Of a stretch of 64,000 bases of DNA, positions 18,752-29,339 are shown piece after piece. The position numbers were made by a program, and so were the translations under genes. Location: contig NZ_CACSIJ010000015.1 of the NCBI RefSeq assembly GCF_902705855.1, positions 280,232 through 344,231 of the forward strand, read 5' to 3'. The DNA comes from Zhongshania aliphaticivorans (GTDB lineage: Bacteria > Pseudomonadota > Gammaproteobacteria > Pseudomonadales > Spongiibacteraceae). How positions within the stretch are numbered: the first letter of the stretch is position 1; every line of letters begins with the position of its first letter. The notes under the pieces are model-generated. The model was not told the DNA's origin, did no database searches, and was given only the letters and a program-made list of their open reading frames with translations.

Positions 18752-19975
18752 ATGAAACGTGTTGTCGTAACCGGCATGGGGATTGTTTCCAGCATCGGCA
18801 ATAATCTGACCGAGGTATTAAGTTCGCTACAGGAAGGTAAATCCGGTATTGCGTTTAACGAAACCTACAAAGAAATGGGCTTTCGTAGCCATGTTTCTGG
18901 CTCGATTAAAAACCTTGATCTAAAAGAACTTATTGACCGGAAACAATTTCGCTTCATGGGCGATGCAGCAGCCTACGCCTTCTTGTCTATGCAAGAGGCA
19001 ATTGCTGATTCAGGCTTAGAAGATGATCAAGTAAGCAATGTACGCACCGGTATTATCGCCGGCTCTGGCGGCGCATCGTCGGCTAACTTGATCGACTCCG
19101 CAGACACCTTGCGTGAGCGCGGCGTCAAGCGCATCGGGCCCTATCGCGTCACCCAAACCATGGGCAGCACAGTATCCGCATGCCTTGCCACGCCATTCAA
19201 AATCAAGGGCGTGAACTACTCAATCTCGTCTGCCTGTGCTACTAGCGCGCATTGTATTGGCAATGCCATGGAGCTAATTCAGCTCGGCAAGCAAGACGTA
19301 GTCTTTGCCGGTGGTGGCGAAGAAGAGCATTGGTCTTTGAGCTGTCTGTTTGACGCTATGGGAGCACTGTCTACCAAGTATAACGACACCCCAGAAAGCG
19401 CATCACGCCCCTACGACGCCAACCGAGACGGCTTTGTTATTGCTGGCGGCGCAGGCATGATCGTGCTTGAAGAGCTAGAACATGCTAAAGCACGTGGCGC
19501 AAAAATATACGGTGAGTTAGTTGGCTACGGCGCCACCTCTGACGGCTATGACATGGTAGCGCCAAGCGGCGAAGGCGCAGCACGCTGCATGCTTCAAGCA
19601 TTAGCTGGCGTAGACAGCGACGTTGATTACATCAACTCTCACGGCACCTCTACCCCCGCAGGTGATATGCAGGAACTCAAGGCAGTCAAGCAAGCCTACG
19701 AAGGCAAAAAGATCCCAGCGATTGGTTCGACTAAATCTCTAGCTGGTCACTCGCTTGGCGCAACTGGTGTTCAAGAAGCGATCTTTTCGCTATTGATGAT
19801 GAAGCACAACTTTATTGCCGCATCAGCCAACATTAGCACGCTAGATGATGAAGCAGCAGGCGTACCCATTGTGACGACCAAGCAAGAAAACGTCACACTG
19901 AATACGGTTATGTCTAATAGTTTCGGCTTTGGCGGCACTAATGCCAGCCTAGTATTTAAGCGCTATACGGCTTAA
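18752..19975 (+). CDS. fabB: 3-oxoacyl-ACP synthase I
   Basis: A 407-residue condensing enzyme that extends cis-3-decenoyl-ACP and is needed for unsaturated fatty acids. The Cys-His-His triad is C162 ([10 protein letters not shown]), H297 ([10 protein letters not shown]) and H333 (AGHSLGATG), close to Cys163/His298/His333 in E. coli. GAGG lies 8 nt before the ATG. It is the second gene of the fabAB operon and is convergent with moeA across a strong hairpin. The pairing with fabA identifies this as FabB rather than FabF. Confidence 0.97.
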   Translation: MKRVVVTGMGIVSSIGNNLTEVLSSLQEGKSGIAFNETYKEMGFRSHVSGSIKNLDLKELIDRKQFRFMGDAAAYAFLSMQEAIADSGLEDDQVSNVRTGIIAGSGGASSANLIDSADTLRERGVKRIGPYRVTQTMGSTVSACLATPFKIKGVNYSISSACATSAHCIGNAMELIQLGKQDVVFAGGGEEEHWSLSCLFDAMGALSTKYNDTPESASRPYDANRDGFVIAGGAGMIVLEELEHAKARGAKIYGELVGYGATSDGYDMVAPSGEGAARCMLQALAGVDSDVDYINSHGTSTPAGDMQELKAVKQAYEGKKIPAIGSTKSLAGHSLGATGVQEAIFSLLMMKHNFIAASANISTLDDEAAGVPIVTTKQENVTLNTVMSNSFGFGGTNASLVFKRYTA

Positions 19976-19984
19976 ATACGCTAT

Positions 19985-20016
19985 GCGCTTGCGGTGGCTG
20001 ATGTCACCGCAAGCGC
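19985..20016. terminator. Perfect 12-bp hairpin between convergent fabB and moeA
   Basis: GCGCTTGCGGTG (19985-19996) pairs exactly with CACCGCAAGCGC (20005-20016) around an 8-nt loop. Neither strand has a U-tract after it, so it is not a standard intrinsic terminator. It could protect 3' ends or act with Rho. Confidence 0.5.
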
Positions 20017-20025
20017 AATCAACTC

Positions 20026-21225
20026 CTAGCTCAAATCCCGCAAAAATATTATTTCGACGCCATCGCCACGCTGCAAAGTCACGCCAATCGGTATAACCGC
20101 CAAAGCGTTACACCATGACACCGACGTCAAGGCACCAGAGCTCTGCTGCGGATGAATATCGACCTGCAAACCAGTTGCACTCGGCATCACTCGCGCCCGC
20201 AAATACTCCTGCCGGCTACCCGCTTTAGGCCACTCAAAATTAGCAACTGCAGGCCACTGCGGCACTAGAGGTTCAGCTACCCCCTGCATGGCCAGTAAAT
20301 ACGGCCGAACCAATAGACCGAAAGTCACAAAACTCGACACCGGATTCCCTGGCAAACCAAAAAATGGCACCTTACTCAGCTTACCGTAGGCGAGGGGCTT
20401 GCCAGGCTTTATCGCCAACTTCCAGAACTGCAATTCACCCAGCGCCTCAACCTGCGCCTTAACGTGATCTTCTTCACCAACCGACACACCACCACTACTT
20501 ATCACCACATCGGCGCTATCACGCGCGAGTAACAATGCTGCCTTAGTCGCCGCAGGGGAATCGGCCACAATCCCTAAATCAACGACCTCGCAACCCAATG
20601 CACGGATCATCGCCGCCAACATAGGACGATTAGAGTTGTAAATTTGTCCTTCGCCAAGCTCCTCGCCAGGCTCTCGCAATTCATCACCCGTAGACATTAA
20701 CGCCACTTTGATGACTTTAGAAACCGCAATCTGCGAAACACCCAGAGATGCCAACAAGCCCAAATCGGCGGCTTGCAACCTATGCCCTGCCGCCAACAAA
20801 CGCTGCCCAAACGAGATATCTTGCCCACAGGGACGAATGTGCTGACCTTTATTCACAGCCGCATTTACGGTTACCGCACCACCACTGGTTTCGCAGTCTT
20901 CCTGCGCGACAACAGTGTCAGCGTCCTGAGGAATAAATGCCCCCGTAAAAATTCGCGCTGCGGTCCTCGGCTGCAAGGCTTCGCCAATCACACCGGCTGG
21001 AATACGCTGACTTATCGGTATTGGCCGACCCATCTGCAGATCGCAATAACGAAAAGCATAGCCATCCATCGCACTGTTATCGGCTGGCGGCACATTACTA
21101 GCAGCGATGACATCCTCGGCCAATACCGCGCCCAACGAGTGCACCAAATCCCGAAATTCATGGCCCCATTTTGGCGCATCCGCCAACAGATAGTGCAGAA
21201 CATCATCAACCGAACGCAAAGCCAC
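20026..21225 (-). CDS. moeA: Molybdopterin molybdenumtransferase MoeA
   Basis: A 399-residue enzyme that inserts molybdate into adenylylated molybdopterin. Family motifs are DNSAMDGYAFR (residues about 49-59), RIFTGAFIP, STGDELREPGE, the active-site SSGGVSVGEEDHVK, and FGLPGNPVSSFV. All four domains of a normal-length MoeA are present. The start is GTG at 21225; a TTG two codons on is possible because GAGG lies just upstream. It is 2 nt after moaB in the same operon. Confidence 0.95.
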   Translation of the reverse strand: MALRSVDDVLHYLLADAPKWGHEFRDLVHSLGAVLAEDVIAASNVPPADNSAMDGYAFRYCDLQMGRPIPISQRIPAGVIGEALQPRTAARIFTGAFIPQDADTVVAQEDCETSGGAVTVNAAVNKGQHIRPCGQDISFGQRLLAAGHRLQAADLGLLASLGVSQIAVSKVIKVALMSTGDELREPGEELGEGQIYNSNRPMLAAMIRALGCEVVDLGIVADSPAATKAALLLARDSADVVISSGGVSVGEEDHVKAQVEALGELQFWKLAIKPGKPLAYGKLSKVPFFGLPGNPVSSFVTFGLLVRPYLLAMQGVAEPLVPQWPAVANFEWPKAGSRQEYLRARVMPSATGLQVDIHPQQSSGALTSVSWCNALAVIPIGVTLQRGDGVEIIFLRDLS

Positions 21226-21227
21226 CT

Positions 21228-21755
21228 CTAAAACCCCGTACTCTGACGAGTCTTTAACACGCCAACAAAATTACAGGGCCGATGCCGGCTATCAAGCTGC
21301 TCACAAATGATGCCATTCCAAGCAGTCTTGCAGGCCCCCGTGGACCCCGGCACGCAAAAAATCACCGTATTATTTGCCAAGCCTGCCAATGCTCTGGACT
21401 GGATAGTAGATGAGCCTATCTCCTGCAAAGACACAGACCGGAACACTTCGCCAAAGCCATCAATTTGCTTATCGAATAACACCGACACCGCCTCAGGGGT
21501 AGAATCCCGCCCCGAAAACCCCGTACCCCCGGTCACCACTATGGCCTGAATGCTTTCACGATAAATCCACTCAGACATCACCGCACGGATTTGGTAAATA
21601 TCATCTTTCACTATCTGCTTATCGACAAGCTTATGACCGGAAGCCTTAAGCGCATCGACCAAATAATGGCCCGAGGTATCACTACTCTCATCCCGTGTGT
21701 CAGATACCGTTAGTACCGCAACACCCAGCGGAACGAAAACGCTCTCACTACTCAT
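21228..21755 (-). CDS. moaB: Molybdenum cofactor biosynthesis protein B
   Basis: A 175-residue MoaB/Mog-fold protein. It shows VAVLTVSDTRDESSDTSG near the N-terminus, the MPT-binding VVTGGTGFSGRDSTPEA (about residues 82-98), and FCVPGSTGACKTAWNGII. Members adenylylate molybdopterin or assist that step before MoeA acts. Length and sequence fit MoaB better than the longer Mog. The ATG overlaps the stop of the upstream reductase-like gene as ATGA, and moeA follows after 2 nt, so translation of the three is probably coupled. Confidence 0.93.
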   Translation of the reverse strand: MSSESVFVPLGVAVLTVSDTRDESSDTSGHYLVDALKASGHKLVDKQIVKDDIYQIRAVMSEWIYRESIQAIVVTGGTGFSGRDSTPEAVSVLFDKQIDGFGEVFRSVSLQEIGSSTIQSRALAGLANNTVIFCVPGSTGACKTAWNGIICEQLDSRHRPCNFVGVLKTRQSTGF

Positions 21756-22621
21756 TTACTCACACCCTCGCATATCGCCCGCACCATCCGCGGCAAGTAC
21801 GCTCGCCACGGTAATTGTTTAATACCGAAGTCCTGCAAAAGTTGATCGCAAGACAGTACCGGAACCTTAGGTATCCAAGTAATACCGGCGTCTGCCGCGG
21901 CAATATCTGCAACCGGAGCGACAAATTGCGATGCAAACGCACAAACCACCTCAGCAAATTCATAGGCGCTTGCGGCACCACTACTATTGTAATGATAAAT
22001 CCCGCGACATGGCGCTCCGCAACTTAGTTGATCTAACATGCCCGACACCACTCTAGCGAGATCTGAAACAGGCGTGGGGCACCCCATCAACGCGTCATTC
22101 AGGGTCAGCACATTACCGTCCCGCATGGTCACGAGGCAATCACCTAAAAAATTACCCTCTTGAGCAGCAATTAAAGGACCGGTACGCAACACCAAACCCT
22201 GCCCCGCAACACCAATAACTAGGCGCTCAAACTCCGCCAACTGCTTCCCCGCCAAACTAAAAGCAGCAGTGTCTTCATCTTCGCTGCAGTCATGAAGTTG
22301 CTCCGTATTTGCGTCAAATACACGACCATCGCTTAAGAATATATACGGCGTATCCATTTCACGACAGGCCTGCAACAAACGCCTGCGCTCGCCTAGCAAC
22401 TGCTCATGCAACTCCGGCTCAACACCGTCGCAAGATTGAAAACAAACTAGCGCGTCGCCATCAACCACAATCGCATTACGCAGCAGCGTTGTATCAAAGC
22501 TTGGCAAATCTTCGTTTGACAAAATAACCAAGGGCCGCTCCCGCAAATGTAATTGATTGCGGATTGAGTCACTCAGGGCGCTGGAGCGAGAAATTAAAAC
22601 TACATTCACAGAAACATTCAC
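21752..22621 (-). CDS. Degenerate RmlD-like (sugar-nucleotide reductase) family protein
   Basis: A 289-residue protein whose middle and end resemble the RmlD/NAD-dependent epimerase fold: YIFLSDGRVFD, AAFSLAGKQLAEFERLV, LVLRTGPLIA, TPVSDLARVVSGM and RGIYHYNSSGAASAYEFAEVV. The usual N-terminal GxxGxxG NAD(P) loop is absent (the first strand reads VVLISRSSALSDSIRN), and the YxxxK catalytic pair is SLAGK, without tyrosine. It is therefore probably not an active dehydratase or reductase. It is the first gene of a coupled operon with moaB and moeA, which is unexpected for a dTDP-rhamnose enzyme. A structural or regulatory role is possible; no function is assigned. Confidence 0.7.
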   Translation of the reverse strand: MNVSVNVVLISRSSALSDSIRNQLHLRERPLVILSNEDLPSFDTTLLRNAIVVDGDALVCFQSCDGVEPELHEQLLGERRRLLQACREMDTPYIFLSDGRVFDANTEQLHDCSEDEDTAAFSLAGKQLAEFERLVIGVAGQGLVLRTGPLIAAQEGNFLGDCLVTMRDGNVLTLNDALMGCPTPVSDLARVVSGMLDQLSCGAPCRGIYHYNSSGAASAYEFAEVVCAFASQFVAPVADIAAADAGITWIPKVPVLSCDQLLQDFGIKQLPWRAYLPRMVRAICEGVSK

Positions 22622-22759
22622 ACTTTATAAAGAAGGCTTGTAGCGAAAGCATTAACTGCTACACGCGCCTAGGTAAAATGAAGCAGACTGAAGGCCATCA
22701 ACATTACTCAAAGCCCACAGCATCCGCAAGGCATTCGGACGGCATTACGCAAAGCCAAT

Positions 22760-22787
22760 AAAAAACGCCCTACTATTAATAGGGCGC
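22760..22787 (-). terminator. Rho-independent terminator after ssb
   Basis: CGCCCTA pairs with TAGGGCG around a 7-nt loop; on the minus strand a T6 run follows. It lies about 33 nt after the ssb stop. Confidence 0.85.
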
Positions 22788-22819
22788 TTCGCATTTATAC
22801 ACTAGTACTTGGCATTCAT

Positions 22820-23338
22820 TCAGAACGGAATATCATCATCAAAATCATCAAAGCCACCCGCTGGCGGTGCGCTCTGCTGAGGTGCTTGATTCTGCCGTGG
22901 CTGAGATTGCGGTTGTGGCGATGGCGCACGACGCGGTGCTTGCGCCTGAGCTGGCGCCGAGTATCCGCCACTTTCATAATTGTTATCGCCACCTGCACCA
23001 CCGCGACCGTCTAGCATTTGCATCTCTGCTGCAACGATTTCGGTAGTATATTGGTCAACGCCATCTTTGTTCTGCCACTTACGAGTACGCAAAGAACCTT
23101 CAACGTAAACCTTAGAACCTTTCTTTAAATACTCACCGGCGATTTCTGCAAGACGATTAAAAAACACAACGCGGTGCCACTCAGTGCGCTCTTGTGGCTG
23201 CCCGCTCTGCTTGTCTTTCCACGTTTCACTGGTCGCAATAGTAACATTCGTCACCGCCCCGCCCGATGGCATATAACGGGTTTCAGGATCCTGGCCTAAA
23301 TTCCCAACCAGAATTACTTTATTCACTCCACGCGCCAT
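22820..23338 (-). CDS. ssb: Single-stranded DNA-binding protein
   Basis: A 172-residue protein. The N-terminal OB fold begins [20 protein letters not shown] and contains [20 protein letters not shown] and [13 protein letters not shown] disordered Pro/Gln/Gly-rich linker follows, and the acidic tip is [10 protein letters not shown], the peptide that recruits RecO, PriA, Exo I and other partners. AGGAGGT lies just upstream of the ATG, a near-perfect ribosome binding site. It is 75 nt downstream of the MFS gene. No clear LexA box was seen. Confidence 0.97.
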   Translation of the reverse strand: MARGVNKVILVGNLGQDPETRYMPSGGAVTNVTIATSETWKDKQSGQPQERTEWHRVVFFNRLAEIAGEYLKKGSKVYVEGSLRTRKWQNKDGVDQYTTEIVAAEMQMLDGRGGAGGDNNYESGGYSAPAQAQAPRRAPSPQPQSQPRQNQAPQQSAPPAGGFDDFDDDIPF

Positions 23339-23413
23339 GCGCCACCTCCTATTATTTCTATCACCGCGAACGGATACGTCGCAAAGGATTAACTATACCG
23401 GATTCCGACGCTA

Positions 23414-24763
23414 TTAGCTGCCTAGCCGTATGCCATCTGGCAAGGAAGCAGGATCGAAGTTCGGACTCACTCGCAAGTAGGCCAATTGCTCACTTTCTAA
23501 TACTGTTATATCAAAAGTCCCCGGCAAACCCAGCACTTCACGACGCAAGCTCGTCGCATCCCACACACCAAACTGCCAATTCAAAACTAAATTTTCAGTT
23601 TTTTCAGGTACGGTCATTCCCCAAGCTACCAACAGCCAAATCCCAGCAAGAACCGCCGCACCAACAAATAGTGCCGACACACCCCAGCGGCCGAACAAGC
23701 CTCCGCCAAGAGCACCACCACAAAATGCGCCAAAAAATTGGAAGGTAGAATAAACGCCCATTGCCGTACCCTTACCACCCGGATAAACCATCTTACTTAC
23801 CAGCGATGGCAGAGACGCCTCCAGTAAATTAAAGGCCACAAAAAACACCGTGATCATTAAAATCAAATACCAATAATCTTGGGCTAACCAAGTAGCCACG
23901 AACAACACAATTATTATTGCGCTGATCGCTGATAAAAATACCCGCTTCATGCCGTTATATTTTTCAGCATAAATAATTAGTGGCACCATGCCTATAAACG
24001 CAATGACCATTACCGGTAGATACATTTTCCAGTGATCAGTACGCAGGAGGCCCTGATCCTCTAGCAAGCTCGGCACTGCAACAAATATTGCCATCAGCAT
24101 TGCATGCAAGGAAAAAATACCAAGATTCAAGCGCATTAAATTACTGTCTCGCAAGCAGCGCCCCAGCAAACCCTGTAGCGACTGACTATTTGCGTCCACA
24201 CCACCAATGTCAGGTGTTGGCACCAACCACAAAGTAATAAATACACCAATCACCGCCAGCAGTGACGTCAGTAAAAAAAGCCCCGACACTCCGACAGCGG
24301 CCGCCACCAAAGGCCCTAGCACCATCGCTACCGCAAACGACACGCCGATACTCATACCAATCGCGGCCATCGCCTTAGTCCGATGCTGCTCCCGCGTTAA
24401 ATCTGCTAACAATGCGGTCAGGGTGCTCGCGATAGCCCCCGTACCCTGTAGCAAGCGGCCAACGATAACCGCAATTATATTGTCGGCACTCGCCGCAACA
24501 AGCCCGCCTGCCGCGAATAATAATAAGCCTGAAATAATGACTGGCTTCCGGCCAATCCGGTCCGACAACATCCCCAGCGGAACCTGCAACGCAGCCTGCC
24601 CCAAACCGTAAATACCCAAGGCAAGACCTACCAGCATTGGCGTACTGTGGTTATATTCACCCGCGTACAAGCTTAATACCGGCAGCAACATAAATAAGCC
24701 AAGCATACGAAACGCGTACAATGTCGCGAGTGAAGCGACGGATCGACGCTCGGCTGCGCTCAT
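23414..24763 (-). CDS. YajR-like major facilitator superfamily transporter
   Basis: A 449-residue membrane protein with the usual 12 hydrophobic segments. The MFS loop signature is GMLSDRIGRKPV after helix 2. After the last helix (about WLLVAWGMTVPE) lies a soluble C-terminal tail of about 65 residues, with FGVWDATSLRREVLGLPGTF and a final RVSPNFDP. This agrees with the YAM ferredoxin-like domain of E. coli YajR in both size and position. The first in-frame start is a TTG at 24778; the ATG at 24763 is preferred. It is divergent from uvrA and upstream of ssb. The substrate is unknown; the YajR assignment is by layout. Confidence 0.8.
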   Translation of the reverse strand: MSAAERRSVASLATLYAFRMLGLFMLLPVLSLYAGEYNHSTPMLVGLALGIYGLGQAALQVPLGMLSDRIGRKPVIISGLLLFAAGGLVAASADNIIAVIVGRLLQGTGAIASTLTALLADLTREQHRTKAMAAIGMSIGVSFAVAMVLGPLVAAAVGVSGLFLLTSLLAVIGVFITLWLVPTPDIGGVDANSQSLQGLLGRCLRDSNLMRLNLGIFSLHAMLMAIFVAVPSLLEDQGLLRTDHWKMYLPVMVIAFIGMVPLIIYAEKYNGMKRVFLSAISAIIIVLFVATWLAQDYWYLILMITVFFVAFNLLEASLPSLVSKMVYPGGKGTAMGVYSTFQFFGAFCGGALGGGLFGRWGVSALFVGAAVLAGIWLLVAWGMTVPEKTENLVLNWQFGVWDATSLRREVLGLPGTFDITVLESEQLAYLRVSPNFDPASLPDGIRLGS

Positions 24764-24868
24764 CGTGTGATGATTCAAAGATGGGTACCTAAAACAAGAA
24801 GATATAGTGCTTGATTCTAACAGCTAAACCGCACATGAAAAACCGCTAGGCGATTTCGCAAGCTTATT

Positions 24869-24898
24869 TTGCGCCGCCCTCCACCGCCACCGTATAAT
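24869..24898 (+). promoter_or_regulatory. Promoter of uvrA
   Basis: TTGCGC at 24869-24874 and TATAAT at 24893-24898 with an 18-nt spacer. The transcript would start near 24905, only about 21 nt before the uvrA ATG. No LexA site (CTG-N10-CAG) is visible, so SOS control is not supported here. Confidence 0.6.
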
Positions 24899-24925
24899 GC
24901 CTGGTTTACCACGCTGGGGAATACT

Positions 24926-27784
24926 ATGGATCGGATTATCGTTCGCGGTGCCCGCACCCACAATTTAAAAAACATTGATCTCGACATCCCCCGCGACAAA
25001 CTGGTTGTCATCACTGGCTTGTCTGGCTCAGGGAAATCCTCTCTCGCTTTCGACACACTTTATGCCGAAGGCCAACGCCGCTATGTAGAATCGCTCTCCA
25101 CCTACGCGCGGCAATTTTTATCCATGATGGAAAAACCCGACGTCGATCACATAGAGGGCCTGTCCCCCGCTATTTCAATTGAACAAAAGTCGACCTCCCA
25201 CAACCCGCGCTCCACTGTCGGCACTATCACTGAAATATACGATTACCTGCGCCTACTATTTGCGCGTGCGGGTGAGCCCCGCTGCCCAGATCACAACACC
25301 GCGCTGTCGGCACAAACCGTTAGCCAAATGGTAGACACCGTCCTCGGATTGCCCGAAGGCAGCAAAATGATGTTGTTGGCGCCAGTCATCCAAAACCGCA
25401 AAGGCGAGCATTTACATACTTTTGAAAAATTGCGCAGCCAAGGATTTGTACGAGCGCGTATCAACGGCATCGTTACTGACCTCGACGACCTACCTAGTTT
25501 AGACAAAAATAAAAAGCATTCGATAGAGGTCGTTGTAGATCGCTTTAAGGTTCGCGAAGATATCGGGCAACGCCTAGCTGAATCTTTCGAAACGGCACTA
25601 GAATTAACTGACGGCGTCGCGCGGGTTGCCGACATGGATGACAGCAGCGTCGCAGAGCTCGTGTTCTCCTCTAAATTTGCCTGCCCCCACTGCGGTTACA
25701 GTCTTGCCGAACTTGAGCCTCGCCTATTTTCCTTCAATAGCCCCCTTGGTGCCTGTGGTAGCTGCGACGGCCTAGGTGTAAAGCAATTTTTCGACGCCAG
25801 TCGAATCATCCAACATCCAGAGGCAAGCCTGTCCACAGGTGCTATTCGCGGCTGGGATCGTCGCAGCGTTTACTATTTCCATATGCTAACGTCGCTAGCC
25901 GAGCACTATGGCTTCGATGTAGACGCACCATTTGAGTCGCTAACAGAAGAACACCGCAACAAAATTTTATTTGGTAGCGACGGCGAAGAAGTTAGCTTTA
26001 CGTACATCAACGACCGCGGAGACAACTTCCAACGCAAACACCCCTTTGAGGGCGTTATTCCAAATATGGATCGGAGATACAAAGATACCGAATCACAAAC
26101 CGTTCGCGATGAATTAAGTAAATTTTTAAATTCTCAACCCTGCCCCGACTGCCGCGGTACGCGTTTGAGAAAAGAAGCCCGCAATGTCTTTATTTTAGAT
26201 AGCACACTCCCACAAATTTCCGCAATGCCAGTGGGTGCCGCAAGGGAATATTTCACCACATTAAAGCTAGAAGGGCGACAGGCCCAAATCGCCGAAAAAA
26301 TACTTAAAGAAATTAACGATCGACTACGCTTCTTAGTAGATGTGGGCCTGAATTATCTAACCTTAGATCGCAGCGCAGACACATTATCTGGCGGTGAAGC
26401 ACAGAGAATTAGACTTGCCAGCCAAATCGGCGCAGGACTCGTCGGCGTAATGTATATTCTTGATGAACCATCTATAGGACTCCATCAGCGAGATAACGAG
26501 CGTCTGCTAAAAACACTTAGACATCTTCGCGACATCGGCAATACGGTCATAGTTGTTGAACATGATGAGGACGCGATACGAACCGCAGATCATATTATCG
26601 ATATCGGCCCCGGCGCAGGTGTTCACGGCGGTCGAATAATAGCTCAAGGTAAAATTGAAGATATATTAAATAGCGAAGAATCACTGACCGGCCAATATCT
26701 CTCGGGTAAAAAGTCCATTGCCATTCCTGAAAAACGGCATCCAGTCGACCCTAAAAAATTATTAAAAATTAAGGCTGCAAACGGAAACAACTTACAGAAT
26801 GTCGACCTCAGTATCCCTCTTGGCTTAATGACCTGCGTAACCGGGGTATCAGGCTCTGGCAAATCAACCCTCATAAACCACACATTATACCCTTTAGCCG
26901 CCACCGAGCTTAATGGCGCGACCACATTAACAGCGGCCAAGCATGAGTCTATAAGCGGACTAAACCACGTCGACAAGTGTATCGACATTGACCAAAGCCC
27001 AATTGGTAGAACACCTCGCTCCAATCCCGCTACGTATACTGGAATATTCACCCCCATCAGAGAATTATTCGCCGGCACTCAAGAAGCACGCTCACGCGGA
27101 TATAAGGTTGGCCGATTCAGCTTTAACGTCAAAGGCGGCCGCTGCGAAGCATGCCAAGGCGACGGCGTCACAAAGGTAGAAATGCACTTCTTGCCCGATA
27201 TTTATGTCGCCTGTGAAGTATGTAAAAGCCAACGCTACAATCGCGAAACACTAGAAATCACCTACAAAGGCAAAAATATTCACGAAGTTTTAGAAATGAC
27301 CATTGAAGATGCCAACGGCTTTTTTGAAAACGTACCAAGTATCAGTAAAAAGCTACAAACATTAATGGATGTGGGTTTGAGCTATATACGCTTAGGACAA
27401 GCCGCCACAACCCTATCTGGCGGCGAAGCGCAGCGAGTAAAACTCGCTCGAGAACTATCCAAACGCGACACCGGAAAAACACTTTATATTCTTGACGAAC
27501 CTACTACAGGCCTTCATTTTGAAGACATTCAGCTTCTTCTAACGGTACTGCATAGACTCAGAGATCACGGCAATACCGTGGTGGTTATCGAGCACAATCT
27601 AGACGTTATAAAAACCGCAGACTGGATAGTAGATCTAGGCCCGGAAGGCGGTAGCGGCGGCGGACTGATTATTGCTGAAGGAACACCAGAAGACGTTGCA
27701 ACAATGCCGCAATCTCACACTGGTCATTTTCTTGCAGACGTATTAAAACTCGATACTGCAAGAAAATCAGCAATGGGAGGTTAA
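24926..27784 (+). CDS. uvrA: Excinuclease ABC subunit A
   Basis: A 952-residue damage-recognition ATPase of nucleotide excision repair. The first ABC unit starts at [17 protein letters not shown] with Walker [10 protein letters not shown] and signature [15 protein letters not shown] zinc-binding CPHCG...CGSC region lies near residue 250. The second unit has Walker [10 protein letters not shown], the C-x2-C zinc module [14 protein letters not shown]...CEVC, and signature [15 protein letters not shown]. Walker B glutamate and H-loop follow ([21 protein letters not shown]). The ATG at 24926 has GGGGA 5 nt upstream; an earlier in-frame start is not family-like. Confidence 0.98.
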   Translation: MDRIIVRGARTHNLKNIDLDIPRDKLVVITGLSGSGKSSLAFDTLYAEGQRRYVESLSTYARQFLSMMEKPDVDHIEGLSPAISIEQKSTSHNPRSTVGTITEIYDYLRLLFARAGEPRCPDHNTALSAQTVSQMVDTVLGLPEGSKMMLLAPVIQNRKGEHLHTFEKLRSQGFVRARINGIVTDLDDLPSLDKNKKHSIEVVVDRFKVREDIGQRLAESFETALELTDGVARVADMDDSSVAELVFSSKFACPHCGYSLAELEPRLFSFNSPLGACGSCDGLGVKQFFDASRIIQHPEASLSTGAIRGWDRRSVYYFHMLTSLAEHYGFDVDAPFESLTEEHRNKILFGSDGEEVSFTYINDRGDNFQRKHPFEGVIPNMDRRYKDTESQTVRDELSKFLNSQPCPDCRGTRLRKEARNVFILDSTLPQISAMPVGAAREYFTTLKLEGRQAQIAEKILKEINDRLRFLVDVGLNYLTLDRSADTLSGGEAQRIRLASQIGAGLVGVMYILDEPSIGLHQRDNERLLKTLRHLRDIGNTVIVVEHDEDAIRTADHIIDIGPGAGVHGGRIIAQGKIEDILNSEESLTGQYLSGKKSIAIPEKRHPVDPKKLLKIKAANGNNLQNVDLSIPLGLMTCVTGVSGSGKSTLINHTLYPLAATELNGATTLTAAKHESISGLNHVDKCIDIDQSPIGRTPRSNPATYTGIFTPIRELFAGTQEARSRGYKVGRFSFNVKGGRCEACQGDGVTKVEMHFLPDIYVACEVCKSQRYNRETLEITYKGKNIHEVLEMTIEDANGFFENVPSISKKLQTLMDVGLSYIRLGQAATTLSGGEAQRVKLARELSKRDTGKTLYILDEPTTGLHFEDIQLLLTVLHRLRDHGNTVVVIEHNLDVIKTADWIVDLGPEGGSGGGLIIAEGTPEDVATMPQSHTGHFLADVLKLDTARKSAMGG

Positions 27785-27817
27785 GTCCTCCCCGTTAGCC
27801 CCACTCAAAATTTAGGC

Positions 27818-27848
27818 AAAAAAAAGCCGGCTTAATAGCCGGCTTTTT
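27818..27848. terminator. Bidirectional terminator between uvrA and rplQ
   Basis: AAAAAGCCGGCT (27821-27832) and AGCCGGCTTTTT (27837-27848) form a 12-bp stem, including the flanking A and T runs, around a TAAT loop. It can end both convergent transcripts, including the long ribosomal-protein alpha operon. Confidence 0.92.
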
Positions 27849-27860
27849 AATAACTACTAT

Positions 27861-28244
27861 TTACTCGTCGTCAGCTTCTTCAGCTACCGGACGATCAACC
27901 AATTCTACGTAAGCCATTGGCGCTTTATCCCCAGTACGCAAACCGCATTTCATAATACGGATATAGCCACCTGGACGACCTTCGTAACGAGGGCCAAGAT
28001 CAGTAAATAGTTTACCAACAGCAGAATCGCTACGCAGGCGCGCAAATGCAAGACGACGGTTAGCAACACTGTCTACCTTAGAAAGCGTAATCAAAGGTTC
28101 TGCGTAGCCACGCAGTTCTTTTGCTTTAGGCAGGGTTGTTTTAATCAATTCGTGCTCAACCAACGACGCCGTCATGTTGCGGAACATCGCTTTACGATGA
28201 GAGCTATTACGGTTTAATTGACGGCCACTATGACGATGACGCAT
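27861..28244 (-). CDS. rplQ: 50S ribosomal protein L17
   Basis: A 127-residue protein starting [20 protein letters not shown], the L17 signature, and ending in an acidic EEADDE tail. It is the last gene of the alpha operon (rpsM-rpsK-rpsD-rpoA-rplQ), just ahead of the shared terminator. It lies at the exit side of the 50S subunit. Confidence 0.97.
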   Translation of the reverse strand: MRHRHSGRQLNRNSSHRKAMFRNMTASLVEHELIKTTLPKAKELRGYAEPLITLSKVDSVANRRLAFARLRSDSAVGKLFTDLGPRYEGRPGGYIRIMKCGLRTGDKAPMAYVELVDRPVAEEADDE

Positions 28245-28304
28245 GGCTTTTTCCTTTAATAAACGTTGCTATCTCAGCAAAAAATATTCGAAAGATCTTA
28301 CGGA

Positions 28305-29306
28305 TTACGCAAGAACTCGGTCGTCGTTTCTAAGACTTGCTGGCGGCCAGTTGTCTAGGCGCAAACCCAAAGACAAACCACGCGACGCCAATACGTCTTT
28401 AATTTCTGTCAGCGACTTTTTACCAAGGTTTGGCGTCTTAAGAAGCTCAACTTCCGTCCGTTGCACCAAGTCACCGATGTAGTAGATATTTTCTGCCTTC
28501 AAGCAGTTAGCTGAACGCACAGTCAATTCGAGATCATCAACCGGACGCAGCAGAATTGGATCTACTTCGTTCTCTTCGCGTGATGGCTCATTCTCGCCTT
28601 CGCTTTCCAGATCAACAAACACCGCAAGCTGCTGCTGTAGAATGGTTGCTGCACGACGAATCGCTTCTTCTGGATCGATAGTGCCATTGGTTTCTAAATC
28701 CAACACCAATTTATCGAGGTCTGTACGCTGCTCAACACGTGCGCTTTCTACTACATAGCTAACACGGCTAATTGGGCTGTAGCTCGCATCTAACTGCAAA
28801 CGACCAATCGAGCGAGTCTCTTCTTCAGCGTTGTCACGCGCATCAGCTGGAACATAACCGCGACCACGAGCAATAGTCAGGCGCATATTGATCTCGCCAT
28901 CATCATTCAAGTTCGCAATGACGTGATCGGTATTAACGATTTCAATTTCATGATCAGTTTGAATATCGCCAGCAGTAACAATCCCTGGGCCCTTTTTATT
29001 AAGAACCAAGGTCGCCTGATCTTTACCGTGCATGATGACAGCAACTTCTTTCAGGTTAAGGAGGATCTCAATAACATCCTCCTGCACACCTTCCATCGCA
29101 CTGTATTCATGCAGAACACCGTCAATCTCAACTTCGGTTACCGCACAACCCGGCATAGACGAAAGCAAAATACGGCGCAAAGCATTACCCAAGGTGTGAC
29201 CGAATCCACGCTCTAGTGGCTCAAGGGTCACTTTCGCACGAGTCTGCCCAAGCTCTTCAACTTGGATGACGCGTGGAGTTAGAAATTCATTGACAGCACT
29301 TTGCAT
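28305..29306 (-). CDS. rpoA: RNA polymerase subunit alpha
   Basis: A 333-residue subunit. The N-terminal dimerisation domain contains [20 protein letters not shown], the contact segment for beta and beta'. The C-terminal domain (from about [19 protein letters not shown]) has the UP-element and activator contact residues in [17 protein letters not shown]. Length is close to the 329-333 normal for gammaproteobacteria. It lies between rpsD and rplQ, the standard place. Confidence 0.98.
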   Translation of the reverse strand: MQSAVNEFLTPRVIQVEELGQTRAKVTLEPLERGFGHTLGNALRRILLSSMPGCAVTEVEIDGVLHEYSAMEGVQEDVIEILLNLKEVAVIMHGKDQATLVLNKKGPGIVTAGDIQTDHEIEIVNTDHVIANLNDDGEINMRLTIARGRGYVPADARDNAEEETRSIGRLQLDASYSPISRVSYVVESARVEQRTDLDKLVLDLETNGTIDPEEAIRRAATILQQQLAVFVDLESEGENEPSREENEVDPILLRPVDDLELTVRSANCLKAENIYYIGDLVQRTEVELLKTPNLGKKSLTEIKDVLASRGLSLGLRLDNWPPASLRNDDRVLA

Positions 29307-29339
29307 AGGTCACCTGTAGTGATTTGTCCGGAGTTAAAC

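Noticed and set aside
22622..22759. Molybdenum-cofactor riboswitch ahead of the moaB-moeA operon
   Set aside because: The 138-bp interval shows no strong nested stems typical of that RNA, and no known motif was recognised.
24764..24925. LexA box ahead of uvrA
   Set aside because: No CTG-N10-CAG palindrome could be found in the uvrA or ssb upstream regions.
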